Below are positions 7,686 through 16,294 of a stretch of DNA of 58,322 bases, piece by piece. Origin of the DNA: Streptomyces sp. NRRL S-340 (lineage in GTDB: Bacteria; Actinomycetota; Actinomycetes; Streptomycetales; Streptomycetaceae); NCBI RefSeq assembly GCF_000720185.1, contig NZ_JOIY01000043.1:1-58322 (forward strand), read 5' to 3'. The stretch's first letter is position 1, and the number at the start of each line of letters is the position of its first letter. The translations under genes were made by a program, and so were the position numbers. Under the pieces are notes generated by a model. It was given only the letters and a program-made list of their open reading frames with translations, did no database searches and had not been told where the DNA came from.

Positions 7686-8842
7686 TCACCGGCCCATGAC
7701 CAGCCCGTCCTTGGCCGCCCCCCGGGCGAGCACCGCGTCGCGGATCCGATCGCGCACGGCCTGCAGGCCGGCGCCCCGGTCGATGGCGTCGGCGACGTCG
7801 ACCACCCGGCCCGCGTCGGGGTCGAACCACTCGGGGACGAACTCGGCCCGGGTCACCTCCCAGCGGCCGCCGGGCCGGGCGGGCGGGGCGAAGGTGAAGC
7901 GGGCCAGGGTGCTCTGGCCGGTGCGCGGATCGCGCGGGGTGCTGCCGGGCGCCGGGTCGCTGATCTGGTCGCCGGTGCCGTAGACCACCCAGGTGCCGCC
8001 GACCTTCTCGTAGGGCTGCGGGAGGGGGGAGCCCGTGCCGAGGATCAGGTCGACGTCGGGGCGGTTCCCGCTGCGTGCGGCGGTCAGCAGGCGCACCAGG
8101 TCCGTCTGCTGCCGGTCGGGGCCGGCGGACCGCCCGCCCCAGTGCAGGGACACGACGACGACGTCGGCGCCCGCCTGCCGGGCGGCCCGGGCGTCGGCCA
8201 CGATCCGGTCGGGGTCGATCAGGCGCAGGGCCCACGGCTGCCCGGCGGGCAGCGGCCGGCCGGTTCCCTGGCTGTAGGCCAGGTGGGCGACGAGCGCGGG
8301 GCCGGCGCGCAGCAGGGCGCCGCGGGCCTCGGCCTCGGTGCGCGCCGATCCGGCGTGCCGCAGACCGGCGCGGTCGAGGGCGTCCAGGGTGCGGCGGACC
8401 CCGTCGGCGCCGTCGTCGAGGGTGTGTCCGGAGGCGGTGGCGCAGCCGTCGTAGCCGGTCGCGGCGAGGTCGCGCGCCAGTTCGGGCGGGTACGTGCCGG
8501 GTGAGGCGCCGGTGGGCACGCCGTCGGCGCCCTGGACGGCATCCAGGTGGCACAGCGCCAGGTCGGCGCGCCGGACGGCGGGGGCGACGCCGGCCAGCAT
8601 GGGCCGGAAGTCGTGGCCGCCGCCGCCCGCGTCGAAGTCGGTGCGGTCGAGGACCGCGGCGTCGGGCAGGATGCCGCCGGAGGCGAGCAGGGTGAACCCG
8701 GCGGTCTGCCGGGATCCCTGGGCCGCGGGCCCCGGGTGCGCGGTCGGAGCGTGCCGCTGCTCGCGGTGGTCGGCCTGACAGGAGGCCGCCGGGTGAGCAG
8801 GGCCGTGACGGCCAGGGCCACCTGGTGTCGGCGTGAGAACAT
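7686..8842 (-). pseudogene. CapA-family protein, frameshifted and lacking metal ligands
   Basis: The best start is ATG 8842 behind GAGGTG, giving MFSRRHQVALAVTALLT, a lipoprotein signal. Within about 8782-8793 the frame must shift to continue into AASCQADHRE (the lipobox Cys region) and the PGA_cap-like domain that runs to the stop at 7686. The total length leaves two extra bases, as if CG had been inserted. The domain keeps its scaffold (FTLLASG, DFRPMLAGV, WVVYGTGDQ) but has lost residues normally used for metal binding: the GD near the start is GG, NLE/HLE is HLD, the NNH/SNH motif is SGH, HWGxE is HWGGR, and the HxH of the G(T/H)HxHV loop is GTGSPL. The result is a decayed or non-catalytic relative of capsule/poly-gamma-glutamate phosphoesterases. 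A GTG at 8870 could start the second frame without a signal peptide. Confidence 0.65.
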
Positions 8843-9144
8843 CGGTCGGTTCACCTCGTTGCGGTCGCACCCGCGCCCTGTCTCACTGGCGTTCAGAAGG
8901 CGGAGGGGAGTGCGGTCGTATCGGCGGACAAGTGACAGTCGGACAGGCGATAGTCAGATGGGTACGAAATAGGCCCGCGTCGCAAACGGCGGCGGTGGGC
9001 CGATTGGTCCGTCCGGTGCGCACCGGACGGACGGCGGTGACTGACGGACCGTTCGTCGCACCGTTCGCCGACGCGATCGACCGTCCGCCGCACAGTGGTG
9101 CGCGCGCCCTGTCGTCGCCCGGCCCGCTGCGATGCGATACGGCC
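8843..9144. other. Divergent intergenic region with a 26-bp palindrome
   Basis: About 300 bp lie between the CapA-like start and the sigma factor. No gene is credible. The region has short repeats of the type GACAGTC/GATAGTC (about 8930-8955) and the perfect palindrome at 9007-9032. Confidence 0.45.
9007..9032. promoter_or_regulatory. Perfect 26-bp palindrome upstream of a sigma-factor gene
   Basis: The half GTCCGTCCGGTGC is followed at once by its exact reverse complement. It lies 112 bp before the sigma-factor start between divergent genes, so an operator is more likely than a terminator. Confidence 0.45.
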
Positions 9145-9690
9145 ATGACGGCCGGAACCACCCTCCCGCCCGCGACGACCGCCGAGCACGAACTCGCCGC
9201 GCTGCAGCGCGAGCACGCCCGCCCGCTGTTCGCGCTGCTGCTGCGGCTGTGCGACGGCGACCGGCAGCGCGCCGAGGACCTGCTCCAGGAGACGCTCGTC
9301 CGTGCCTGGCAGCACCCGGAGGCGCTGCGTGCCGACGCCTTCGACTCGGTACGGCCCTGGCTGCTGACCGTCGCCCGGCGCCTGGCCATCGACGCGCGCC
9401 GGGCCCGGCAGGCCCGGCCGCCCGAGGTGGGCGACGCGGTCCTGGAGAACGCGCGGGTCTGCGCCGACCACGCCGAACGCTCCACCGCCGCGCTCGATGT
9501 GCGGCGCGCTGTGAAGACACTCACTCCGCACCACCGTGAAGTCCTGGTGCTGGTGTACTTCCAGGGGGCCAGCGTGGCGGAGGCCGCCGACATCCTGGGC
9601 ATTCCTCCCGGTACCGTGAAGTCCCGCGCGTATTACGCGTTGCGCGCGCTGCGCAGGGTGCTCCCGGGGTACGCGGCCGACCTGCGGTGA
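9145..9690 (+). CDS. ECF-type RNA polymerase sigma factor
   Basis: This 181-residue protein has region 2 at about residues 15-85 (RAEDLLQETLVRAWQHPE, then VRPWLLTVARRLAIDARRAR) and region 4 at about 115-170 (LTPHHREVLVLVYFQGASVAEAADILG, then GTVKSRAYYALRALR). The helix-turn-helix AEAADILGIPPGTVKSR is intact. It would direct polymerase to a small regulon. The ATG at 9145 fits the family length, but no Shine-Dalgarno sequence precedes it. No anti-sigma factor of recognisable type lies beside it; the downstream gene is an unknown protein without a membrane helix. Confidence 0.88.
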   Translation: MTAGTTLPPATTAEHELAALQREHARPLFALLLRLCDGDRQRAEDLLQETLVRAWQHPEALRADAFDSVRPWLLTVARRLAIDARRARQARPPEVGDAVLENARVCADHAERSTAALDVRRAVKTLTPHHREVLVLVYFQGASVAEAADILGIPPGTVKSRAYYALRALRRVLPGYAADLR

Positions 9691-9836
9691 AACGGATCCC
9701 CGGGTCAAGCCTCCGTAAAGCGCCTTGCCGTGGACCACGGTTGAGTAATCGGGTGTTCTCATCCGTGTTCCGCTGGGGCCGTGTCCCAGGATCCGGGGCC
9801 GGGCCACGCGCACCCACCGGAGGAAGGCAGGAAGGG

Positions 9837-10361
9837 ATGCTGCACAGAGGTCAAGAGAGCACGGACGGGGACGACGGGGACGGCGGCGGTGAACTGGTCG
9901 TCCCGATGGCCTGGTTGTACGCCGAGTACATCGCCGACGAGCTGCTGCGCACCGGTGATCTGATGCCGCCCTCGTCGGTGGAGTTCCGCGCCGGGCGGGA
10001 CGCGCTGGCGCTGACCGTCTTCCTGTCCGACACCGACGGCGAGCTGTCCGGCATCCGGGTGATCTCGCAACTGGAGACCTGGCTGTCGCTGACGGCGTAC
10101 GACCAGCCGTGGCAGGACTGGGTGCGCGAGCGGATGGACTGCCTCGCGGCCGACGCGCACGCCCGTGGCGTGCACTCCCCCGACCTGGCGCTGGCCGAGG
10201 CGGCGTGGCGATGGCTGGAGGAGACCGAACTGCTCGCGCCCGACCTGGACGCGGTGCCGGACGGCGCCGCGGCGGTGGGCGAGGACGAGGGGCCGAAGGT
10301 GTGGACGCCCGCCTGGCAGCTCGGCCTGCCGCTGGGGCACCTCGCCATCCACCTCTTCTGA
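9837..10361 (+). CDS. Unknown soluble protein
   Basis: This 174-residue protein begins with an acidic Gly/Asp stretch (residues 5-20), then a mixed alpha/beta domain with VPMAWLYAEYIADELL, a central beta-rich part ending in SGIRVISQLETWLSL, and a C-terminal part with VHSPDLALAEAAWRWLEE. There is no signal peptide or membrane helix. The start is ATG 9837, preceded by a long purine-rich GGAGGAAGGCAGGAAGGG site; the open frame upstream overlaps the sigma-factor end and is unlikely to be coding. It follows the sigma factor on the same strand (146 bp). I do not recognise the family. Confidence 0.7.
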   Translation: MLHRGQESTDGDDGDGGGELVVPMAWLYAEYIADELLRTGDLMPPSSVEFRAGRDALALTVFLSDTDGELSGIRVISQLETWLSLTAYDQPWQDWVRERMDCLAADAHARGVHSPDLALAEAAWRWLEETELLAPDLDAVPDGAAAVGEDEGPKVWTPAWQLGLPLGHLAIHLF

Positions 10362-10386
10362 CCGCGCTCCCGCCGCGCCGCCCGCG

Positions 10387-11250
10387 TCATTTGAGCAGCC
10401 GGGAGAGCCTGCGGTCCGCCAGCGGCTTGCCGCCCGTCTGGCAGGTCGGGCAGTACTGCAGCGAGGAGTCGCTGAAGGAGACCTCGCGGATGGTGTCGCC
10501 GCACACCGGGCAGGGCTCCCCCGTGCGGCCGTGCACCCGCAGACCGCTCTTCTTCTCGGCCTTGAGCCGGCCCGCTGCGACGCCTCTGGAGCGCTCGACC
10601 GCCTCGGTCAGGGTGGTGCGCAGCGCCTCGTACAGCGTCCGGGTCTCCTCGGGGGTCAGCGAGGCGGCCAGCTTGAACGGGGACATCTTCGCCGCGTGCA
10701 GGATCTCGTCGCTGTAGGCGTTGCCCACGCCCGCGATCAGGCTCTGGTCGCGCAGGGCGCCCTTGAGCTGCCGCCGCTCCCCCGCGAGCAGCCGTGCGAA
10801 GGCCTCCTCGTCGAAGCCGTCGGCCAGCGGATCGGGGCCGAGCCGGGCGATGCCCGGCACCTGACGCGGGTCGTGCACGACGTACACCGCGAGCCGCTTC
10901 TGGGTGCCGGCCTCGGTGAGGTCGAAGCCCGCCCCGGTCTCCAGGGCGACGCGCAGGGCGAGGGGGCCCTTGCCGGGGCGCGGCACCCCGTCGGGCAGGC
11001 GGTCCTTCCACTGGAGCCAGCCCGCGCGGGCCAGGTGGGTGACGAGGTGCGGGCCGCCGCCGGTGGCCAGGTCGAGGAACTTGCCGTACCGGCCGACGGC
11101 GGTGATCTCGTGACCCTCCAGGGCGGTGACGGGCGGGTCGTAGGTCTTCAGGACGCTGATGGCGACGGGCAGCACCCGGACCACCTCGTGACCGACCAGG
11201 TTCTCGGTCAGGAAGTCCTTGAGCGCTTCCACCTCGGGCAGTTCCGGCAT
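10387..11250 (-). CDS. Fpg/Nei-family DNA glycosylase
   Basis: This 287-residue base-excision repair enzyme removes oxidised bases and cuts the abasic site. The N-terminus MPELPEVE supplies the catalytic Pro2 and Glu3. The helix-two-turn-helix is seen as DQSLIAGVGNAYSDEILHAA (about residues 175-195), and the C-terminal zinc finger has CPVC and CPTC pairs (about 252-275). The family is usually 270-290 residues, so the gene is complete. It converges with the gene ending at 10361 (25 bp apart). Whether it prefers 8-oxoguanine or oxidised pyrimidines cannot be decided. Confidence 0.93.
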   Translation of the reverse strand: MPELPEVEALKDFLTENLVGHEVVRVLPVAISVLKTYDPPVTALEGHEITAVGRYGKFLDLATGGGPHLVTHLARAGWLQWKDRLPDGVPRPGKGPLALRVALETGAGFDLTEAGTQKRLAVYVVHDPRQVPGIARLGPDPLADGFDEEAFARLLAGERRQLKGALRDQSLIAGVGNAYSDEILHAAKMSPFKLAASLTPEETRTLYEALRTTLTEAVERSRGVAAGRLKAEKKSGLRVHGRTGEPCPVCGDTIREVSFSDSSLQYCPTCQTGGKPLADRRLSRLLK

Positions 11251-11335
11251 GGTTCCAGCGTGCCACCGGCCACTGACACCGCCACACGGCGCGGACCGTC
11301 CCGGCCCGGACCGGACCGTCCCGGCCCCGGCAGGC

Positions 11336-13423
11336 TCACTCCGAGTCGCCTATCACGAACTCGCTCCACAGGCACTTGCCGCCGCCGCGCGCCTCCACGC
11401 CCCACACGTCGGCGAGCCGGTCGACGAGCAGCAGGCCGCGCCCGGAGACGCCCTGCTCCCCCGGTTCGCGGCGGCGCGGCAGGGCGCTGGAGGAGTCCTC
11501 GACCTCGACCCTGAGCCGCCGGTCGGTGCCGCTGAGCACGCGCAGGGTGACCACGGCGGCGCCCTCGGTGTGCATCAGGGCGTTGGTGATGAGTTCGTCG
11601 GCCACGAGTTCGATCTCGTCGGAGCGTTCCCACGCGCCCCAGGAGCGCACGGTGTCGCGGATCATGTGCCGGGCCCCGGTGAGCGCCTCGGGGTCGCCGG
11701 GGGCGACGTGCTGCTGGAAGCGGCCGAGCGGCCGGCGTTCGGTGAGCGCGCGGCGGCGCAGCACCAGCAGGGCCACGTCGTCGTCGCCGCCGCGCTCCTC
11801 CGCCATCGCGATCAGCCGGTCGGCCAGGTCGCGTACGTCCTCGGGTCCCGCGGCGATGGACTCCGCCAGGGCGCGCATGCCGTCGTCGAGGTCGGCGCCG
11901 GGCTGTTCGACGAGGCCGTCGGTGCACAGCACCAGGGACTGGCCGGGGTCGAGTTCCATGGCGCAGACCGGGTACTCCAGGCTGCCGAACTCCGCGGACA
12001 GGCCGAGCGGCAGTCCGCCGTCTACGTCGACCCGGCGGCAGGTGCCGTCGACGTGCCGCACCAGGGGGTCGATGTGGCCGGCGCGGACGACCTGGACGAC
12101 ACCGGTGGACAGGTCGGCCTCCGCGTACAGACAGGTCGCGAAGCGGTCGGTGTCCAGTTCGTGCAGGAAGATGGAGGCGCGGGCCATCACGGTGGCCGGG
12201 GTGTGGCCCTCGGCGGCGTAGGCGCGCAGGACGATGCGCAGCTGGCCCATGACGGCGGCGGCGTGCGTGTCGTGGCCCTGGACGTCGCCGATGACCGCGC
12301 CGACCCGGCCGCCGGGCAGCGGGATCAGGTCGTACCAGTCGCCGCCGATGTCCCGGCCCAGGGAGCCGCCCGCGTACCCGGAGCGGTAGCGCACGGCGAC
12401 GTCGGCGCCGGGGACGCTGGGGATGGTGCGGGGCAGCATGGCCTGCTGGAGGCTCTGGGCGAGGTCCTTCTCCTGTTCGTAGAGCATGGCGCGCTGCAGG
12501 CTCTGCGCGATGCTGCTGCCGAGGGCGACGAGGAGGTTGCGTTCTTCCTGGGTGAAGCCGTGCCGGCCGCTGTAGAGCAGGCCCATGCCGCCGATCGGGC
12601 GGCCCTGGGCGACGAGCGGCAGGTAGGCGGCCGAGGTGATGCGCAGCCCGGTGATGTGCGGCCACAGGACGGGGTAGCGCTCGGCGAAGTCCTCCGGGGA
12701 CTCGATGAAGCGTGGGCTGAGGGTGCGGACCGCCTCGCTCATCGGGTAGGGCTCGTCGATCCGGGTGACGAGGGTGCCGGGGACGGAGCTGCCCTCGGGT
12801 CCCTCGGCGACGAGCCGGATGCGGCCGGCTTCGACGAGGCCGAGGACCAGGCTGGTGGCGCCCAGCAGGGCGAGGCCGTGGCTGTCCTTGACGACCTCGA
12901 TGACGTCCTGGACGGAGTGGGCGTGGGCGAGGGCGGCGGTGGTGGCCTGCACGACGTTGGTCTGCTCGCGGCGGGCCGCGGCCCGGGCGACCCGCTCCTG
13001 GCGGCCGGCGACGTCGTCGAGTTCCTCGGTGGCGTCCCGGATGATGCCGATGATCCGGTGCGGGCGCCCGGTGCCGTCCCGGCGGATGTAGCCCTGGGTG
13101 TGGATCCAGCGCAGGGTGCCGTCGCGGCGGCGCAGGCGCATGTAGGTGCCGTAGTTCTCGCTGCCGTCCTTCAGGGCGCGGGCCACCATGGCCTCCAGGC
13201 GGCGCCCCTCGCCGCCGGGGACGCGCGGGGCCAGGGTCTCGGGGCGGCCGTCGTACTCCTCCGGGGCGAGGTCGAAGATCTTGTGGGTCTGCGCGTCCAT
13301 GCTGAGCAGACCGGTGTCCAGGTCCCAGTCGAAGCTGCCCATGCGGTTGAGTGCCAGGATCGGGTCCGGGTGCGCGGGCCAGTCGTCCGGGAGTGACAGG
13401 GCGTGCGCTCCCCGTTCAGCCAT
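11336..13423 (-). CDS. PAS-GAF-PP2C-HATPase regulator (SpoIIE-type phosphatase)
   Basis: This 695-residue cytoplasmic signalling protein has four modules. A PAS domain with PAC (about 20-135) is seen in WDLDTGLLSMD and IIGIIRDATEEL. A GAF domain (about 165-320) contains PIGGMGLLYSGRHGF. A PP2C/SpoIIE phosphatase (about 335-555) has GGDWYDLIPLPGGRVGAVIGDV, VVRAGHIDPLV, VLCTDGLVE and GGDDDVALL. A C-terminal HATPase (about 570-690) has ELVADELITNALMHT and SGRGLLLVDRLAD. Such proteins combine anti-sigma-factor kinase and anti-anti-sigma phosphatase activities to control alternative sigma factors. Key Asp and Asn residues are present. It is divergent from the lipase-maturation-like gene. Confidence 0.92.
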   Translation of the reverse strand: MAERGAHALSLPDDWPAHPDPILALNRMGSFDWDLDTGLLSMDAQTHKIFDLAPEEYDGRPETLAPRVPGGEGRRLEAMVARALKDGSENYGTYMRLRRRDGTLRWIHTQGYIRRDGTGRPHRIIGIIRDATEELDDVAGRQERVARAAARREQTNVVQATTAALAHAHSVQDVIEVVKDSHGLALLGATSLVLGLVEAGRIRLVAEGPEGSSVPGTLVTRIDEPYPMSEAVRTLSPRFIESPEDFAERYPVLWPHITGLRITSAAYLPLVAQGRPIGGMGLLYSGRHGFTQEERNLLVALGSSIAQSLQRAMLYEQEKDLAQSLQQAMLPRTIPSVPGADVAVRYRSGYAGGSLGRDIGGDWYDLIPLPGGRVGAVIGDVQGHDTHAAAVMGQLRIVLRAYAAEGHTPATVMARASIFLHELDTDRFATCLYAEADLSTGVVQVVRAGHIDPLVRHVDGTCRRVDVDGGLPLGLSAEFGSLEYPVCAMELDPGQSLVLCTDGLVEQPGADLDDGMRALAESIAAGPEDVRDLADRLIAMAEERGGDDDVALLVLRRRALTERRPLGRFQQHVAPGDPEALTGARHMIRDTVRSWGAWERSDEIELVADELITNALMHTEGAAVVTLRVLSGTDRRLRVEVEDSSSALPRRREPGEQGVSGRGLLLVDRLADVWGVEARGGGKCLWSEFVIGDSE

Positions 13424-13518
13424 GGGGCCACCTTGCCAGGATTTGCCGGATTCTTCGAGTGGGGACCCGGGGAACCCGGGGACGAGGGGATTCCGTCGGG
13501 AGAGGAGCGTGCACGGCC

Positions 13519-14943
13519 GTGGGATGGTTCACCGCACCGGACTACTGGCTGACCCGCCTGGTGTTCCAGCGGGCGCTGGCCGCGGTCTACCTCGTGTCGT
13601 TCCTGACGGCGGCCCTGCAGTTCCGGGCGCTGCTGGGCGAGCGGGGCATGCTGCCGATCCCCCGCTTCGTGGCACGGGTGCCGTTCCGGCGGGCGCCGAG
13701 CCTGTTCCACCTGCGCTACTCGGACGGGCTCTTCGCGGCGGTCGCCTGGGGCGGCTGCGCGGTGTCGGCGGCCCTGCTGGCGGGGCTGGACGGGTGGCTG
13801 CCGCTGTGGGGCTGCGTGCTGCTGTGGCTGGTGCCGTGGGCGCTGTACCTGTCGATCGTGAACGTCGGGCAGACCTGGTACGGCTTCGGCTGGGAGTCCC
13901 TGCTGCTGGAGACCGGGTTCCTCGCGGCGTTCCTGGGCAACGGCGAGGTGGCCCCGCCGGTCGTGGTGCTGTTCCTGCTGCGCTGGATCCTCTTCCGGGT
14001 GGAGTTCGGCGCGGGACTGATCAAGATGCGCGGCGACGAGTGCTGGCGGAGACTGACCTGCCTGGACTACCACCACGAGACCCAGCCGATGCCTGGTCCG
14101 CTGAGCTGGTTCTTCCACCATCTGCCCGCCCCGCTGCACAAGGTGGAGACGGCCGCGAACCACGTCACGCAACTGGCCGTGCCGTTCCTGCTGTTCACAC
14201 CGCAGCCGCTCGCCACGGCCGCCGCCTCGCTGATGATCCTCACCCAGTTGTGGCTGGTGCTGTCGGGCAACTTCGCGTGGCTGAACTGGATCACCGTCGT
14301 GCTGGCCCTGTCCGCCGTCCGGTGGCCGGGCGCCACGCCCTCCCCGGTGCCCGCGACACCGCTGTGGTACGAGGTGGTGGTCCTGGCCGTCGCCGCGCTG
14401 CTGGCGTTCCTCAGCCACCGCCCGGTGGCGAACATGGTCTCCCGCCGCCAGGTCATGAACCGCTCCTTCGACCCGCTGCACCTGGTCAACACCTACGGGG
14501 CCTTCGGCAGCGTCAGCCGGGTCCGCTACGAGGTGGTCGTCGAGGGCACGCTGGACGAGGTGCCGCGCGAGGACTCCGACTGGCGGGAGTACGAGTTCAA
14601 GGGCAAGCCCGGGGACGTACGGCACTGGCCGCGCCAGTTCGCGCCGTACCACCTGCGCCTGGACTGGCTGATGTGGTTCGCCGCGCTCTCCCCGGCGTAC
14701 GCGGGGCCGTGGTTCGGCGCGCTGGTGGAGCGGCTCCTGGAGAACGACCGCGACACGCTGCGGCTGCTGCGCCGCTCGCCCTTCCCGCCCGGCCGGCCGC
14801 CGCGCTACGTCCGCGCCCGTCTGTTCCGCTACCGCTACACGACCTGGCGGGAGCTGCGCGCCACCGGGGCCTGCTGGGACCGTACCTACGTGCGGGAGTT
14901 CCTGGCGCCGACCCGGCTGGCGGGGACGGCGGGGCGCACCTGA
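13519..14943 (+). CDS. Lipase maturation factor family membrane protein
   Basis: This 474-residue protein has about seven to nine hydrophobic helices and the conserved cores of the LMF family: WFTAPDYWLTRLVFQRAL at the N-terminus, IVNVGQTWYGFGWESLLLE, GAGLIKMRGDECWRRLTCL with YHHETQPMPGPLSW, NRSFDPLHLVNTYGAFGSV, and YEFKGKPGDVRHWPRQFAPYH. The animal relatives help lipases fold in the ER; the role in bacteria is unknown. The start is GTG 13519 behind GAGGAG (spacing 11); an in-frame upstream extension lacks family similarity. Confidence 0.9.
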   Translation: MGWFTAPDYWLTRLVFQRALAAVYLVSFLTAALQFRALLGERGMLPIPRFVARVPFRRAPSLFHLRYSDGLFAAVAWGGCAVSAALLAGLDGWLPLWGCVLLWLVPWALYLSIVNVGQTWYGFGWESLLLETGFLAAFLGNGEVAPPVVVLFLLRWILFRVEFGAGLIKMRGDECWRRLTCLDYHHETQPMPGPLSWFFHHLPAPLHKVETAANHVTQLAVPFLLFTPQPLATAAASLMILTQLWLVLSGNFAWLNWITVVLALSAVRWPGATPSPVPATPLWYEVVVLAVAALLAFLSHRPVANMVSRRQVMNRSFDPLHLVNTYGAFGSVSRVRYEVVVEGTLDEVPREDSDWREYEFKGKPGDVRHWPRQFAPYHLRLDWLMWFAALSPAYAGPWFGALVERLLENDRDTLRLLRRSPFPPGRPPRYVRARLFRYRYTTWRELRATGACWDRTYVREFLAPTRLAGTAGRT

Positions 14944-15123
14944 CGGCGGCCCCTCGTCAGACCCTCCCGCTACGGTCGGTGACATGAGAGCCACAGGAAC
15001 TCCCGCCGTACGGTCCTTCGAGCCGGCCGGGGCGAACCCGGACCCCGGGCCGCCACCGGCCTCCCGGTGGGGGTCGCCGCGCTGGGCGGGCGGTTCGGCC
15101 GCGAGATCGCGCCGGCCGTTCGG

Positions 15124-15148
15124 CGGCCCGGTCAGCCGGACCGGGCCG
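15124..15148. terminator. Terminator hairpin overlapping the last codon of the fucose operon
   Basis: CGGCCCGGTC and GACCGGGCCG form a 10-bp stem with a five-base loop. The left arm includes part of the stop codon at 15132-15134. It lies between convergent genes and could serve both. Confidence 0.5.
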
Positions 15149-15983
15149 GCCCGTAGACACGGGTGGCCGTCCCCTCGAAGACCGCCCCGCGTTCGCTCTC
15201 GGCGAGCCCGGCCGTCAGGTCGCGGGCGGTGGCGAGCACCTCGGAGTAGGACGCCGCCAGGGTGCACACCGGCCAGTCCGAGCCGAACATCAGCCGGTCC
15301 GGGCCGAAGGCGTCCAGCACGGTGTCCGCGTAGGGGCGCAGGTCGGCGGGGGTCCGGCGGGCGGGGTCCGCCTCCGTCACCATGCCCGACAGCTTGCAGA
15401 CGGTGTTCGGCAGGGCTGCCAGCGCCCGGACGGCGTCCGCCCAGGGCTGCGTGCCGCCCGAGGCGATGGGCGGCTTGCCCAGGTGGTCGAGGACGAAGGT
15501 CAGCCCGGGGTGGCGGGCCGCCGCCTCGGCGCAGGCGGGCAGCTGGTGCGGGACGACGACCAGGTCGTACACGAGGCCCGCCTCCGCCACGGCGGCCAGG
15601 CCGCGGGCGACGTCCGGGCGCAGCAGCCAGCGCGGGTCGGGTTCGGACTGGACCTGGTGGCGCACGCCCTTGAGGTGGCGGCCGCCGGGCAGGGCGCGCA
15701 GGCGGGCCAGTTCGTCGGCGACGTCCGGGCGGGTGAGGTCCGTCCAGCCGACCACGCCCCAGATCAGCGGATGCGCCTCGGCGAGGGCCAGGAACTCGGG
15801 GGTCTCCTCGGGCACGGTGACGGTCTGGACGAGGACCGTGCGGTCGACCCCGGCCGCCCGGGCCTGGGGTTCCAGGTCGCCTACCGTGAAGTCGCGCCGC
15901 AGCGGGCGCAGTCCGGGCCCGGTGATCCAGTCCTGGTCACGGACCGACAGGTCCCACACGTGGTGGTGGGCGTCGACGGTCAC
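15132..15983 (-). CDS. Amidohydrolase, probable L-fucono-lactonase
   Basis: This 283-residue amidohydrolase-2 (COG3618-like) protein has the metal motif VDAHHHVWDL at the start, GWTDLTRPDV, KGVRHQVQSEPDPRW, VLDHLGKPPI and MFGSDWPVC near the end, with the conserved Asp. Members of this family hydrolyse sugar lactones such as L-fucono-1,5-lactone or 2-pyrone-4,6-dicarboxylate. Context decides: it is the last gene of an operon encoding dehydrogenase, dehydratase and SDR steps, so opening the lactone made by the aldose dehydrogenase is the likely job. GTG 15983 overlaps the upstream stop by four bases (GTGA), indicating translational coupling. Confidence 0.85.
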   Translation of the reverse strand: MTVDAHHHVWDLSVRDQDWITGPGLRPLRRDFTVGDLEPQARAAGVDRTVLVQTVTVPEETPEFLALAEAHPLIWGVVGWTDLTRPDVADELARLRALPGGRHLKGVRHQVQSEPDPRWLLRPDVARGLAAVAEAGLVYDLVVVPHQLPACAEAAARHPGLTFVLDHLGKPPIASGGTQPWADAVRALAALPNTVCKLSGMVTEADPARRTPADLRPYADTVLDAFGPDRLMFGSDWPVCTLAASYSEVLATARDLTAGLAESERGAVFEGTATRVYGPARSG

Positions 15984-16294
15984 GGCAGCTCCCAGACGAC
16001 GGGCAGGCCCGCGCCGGCGCCGTCGCGCGAGTAGTCGTGCACGACGTCGAGCAGTTCGGCCATCCGGGCCTGCCAGGCCACGTTGACCGGCAGCTTCTCC
16101 AGTCCGGCCAGCAGCCGGGTGTAGTCCTCGCACTCCAGGAGGTGGAAGAGATCGGTGCCGCTGCGCCAGATCGTCCACGAGGTGGCCCCGGCGGCGCGGA
16201 TGGCCGTGGTGAGTTCCGGCGGGACCTCGCGGTGGGCGGCCTCGTAGGCGGCGACGCGGTCGGCGCGGACCTTGGTGTGCAGGGCGACTCTCAT
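15980..16294 (-). CDS. RhaM/FucM-type sugar mutarotase
   Basis: This 104-residue protein matches the small alpha/beta-barrel L-rhamnose mutarotase (YiiL) family: MRVALHTKVRADRVAAYEAA at the start, PPELTTAIRAAGATSWTIW, FHLLECEDYTRLLAGL and VNVAWQARMAELLDVVHDYS. It would speed interconversion of sugar anomers before oxidation. Its ATG overlaps the aldo/keto reductase stop (ATGA) and its stop overlaps the amidohydrolase start, so all three are coupled. L-fucose is the favoured substrate from context; L-rhamnose cannot be excluded. Confidence 0.88.
   Translation of the reverse strand: MRVALHTKVRADRVAAYEAAHREVPPELTTAIRAAGATSWTIWRSGTDLFHLLECEDYTRLLAGLEKLPVNVAWQARMAELLDVVHDYSRDGAGAGLPVVWELP

Noticed and set aside
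14984..15131. Short open frame beginning MRATGTPAVRS after the lipase-maturation-like gene
   Set aside because: It runs antisense into the amidohydrolase gene, with no ribosome site and no recognisable fold.
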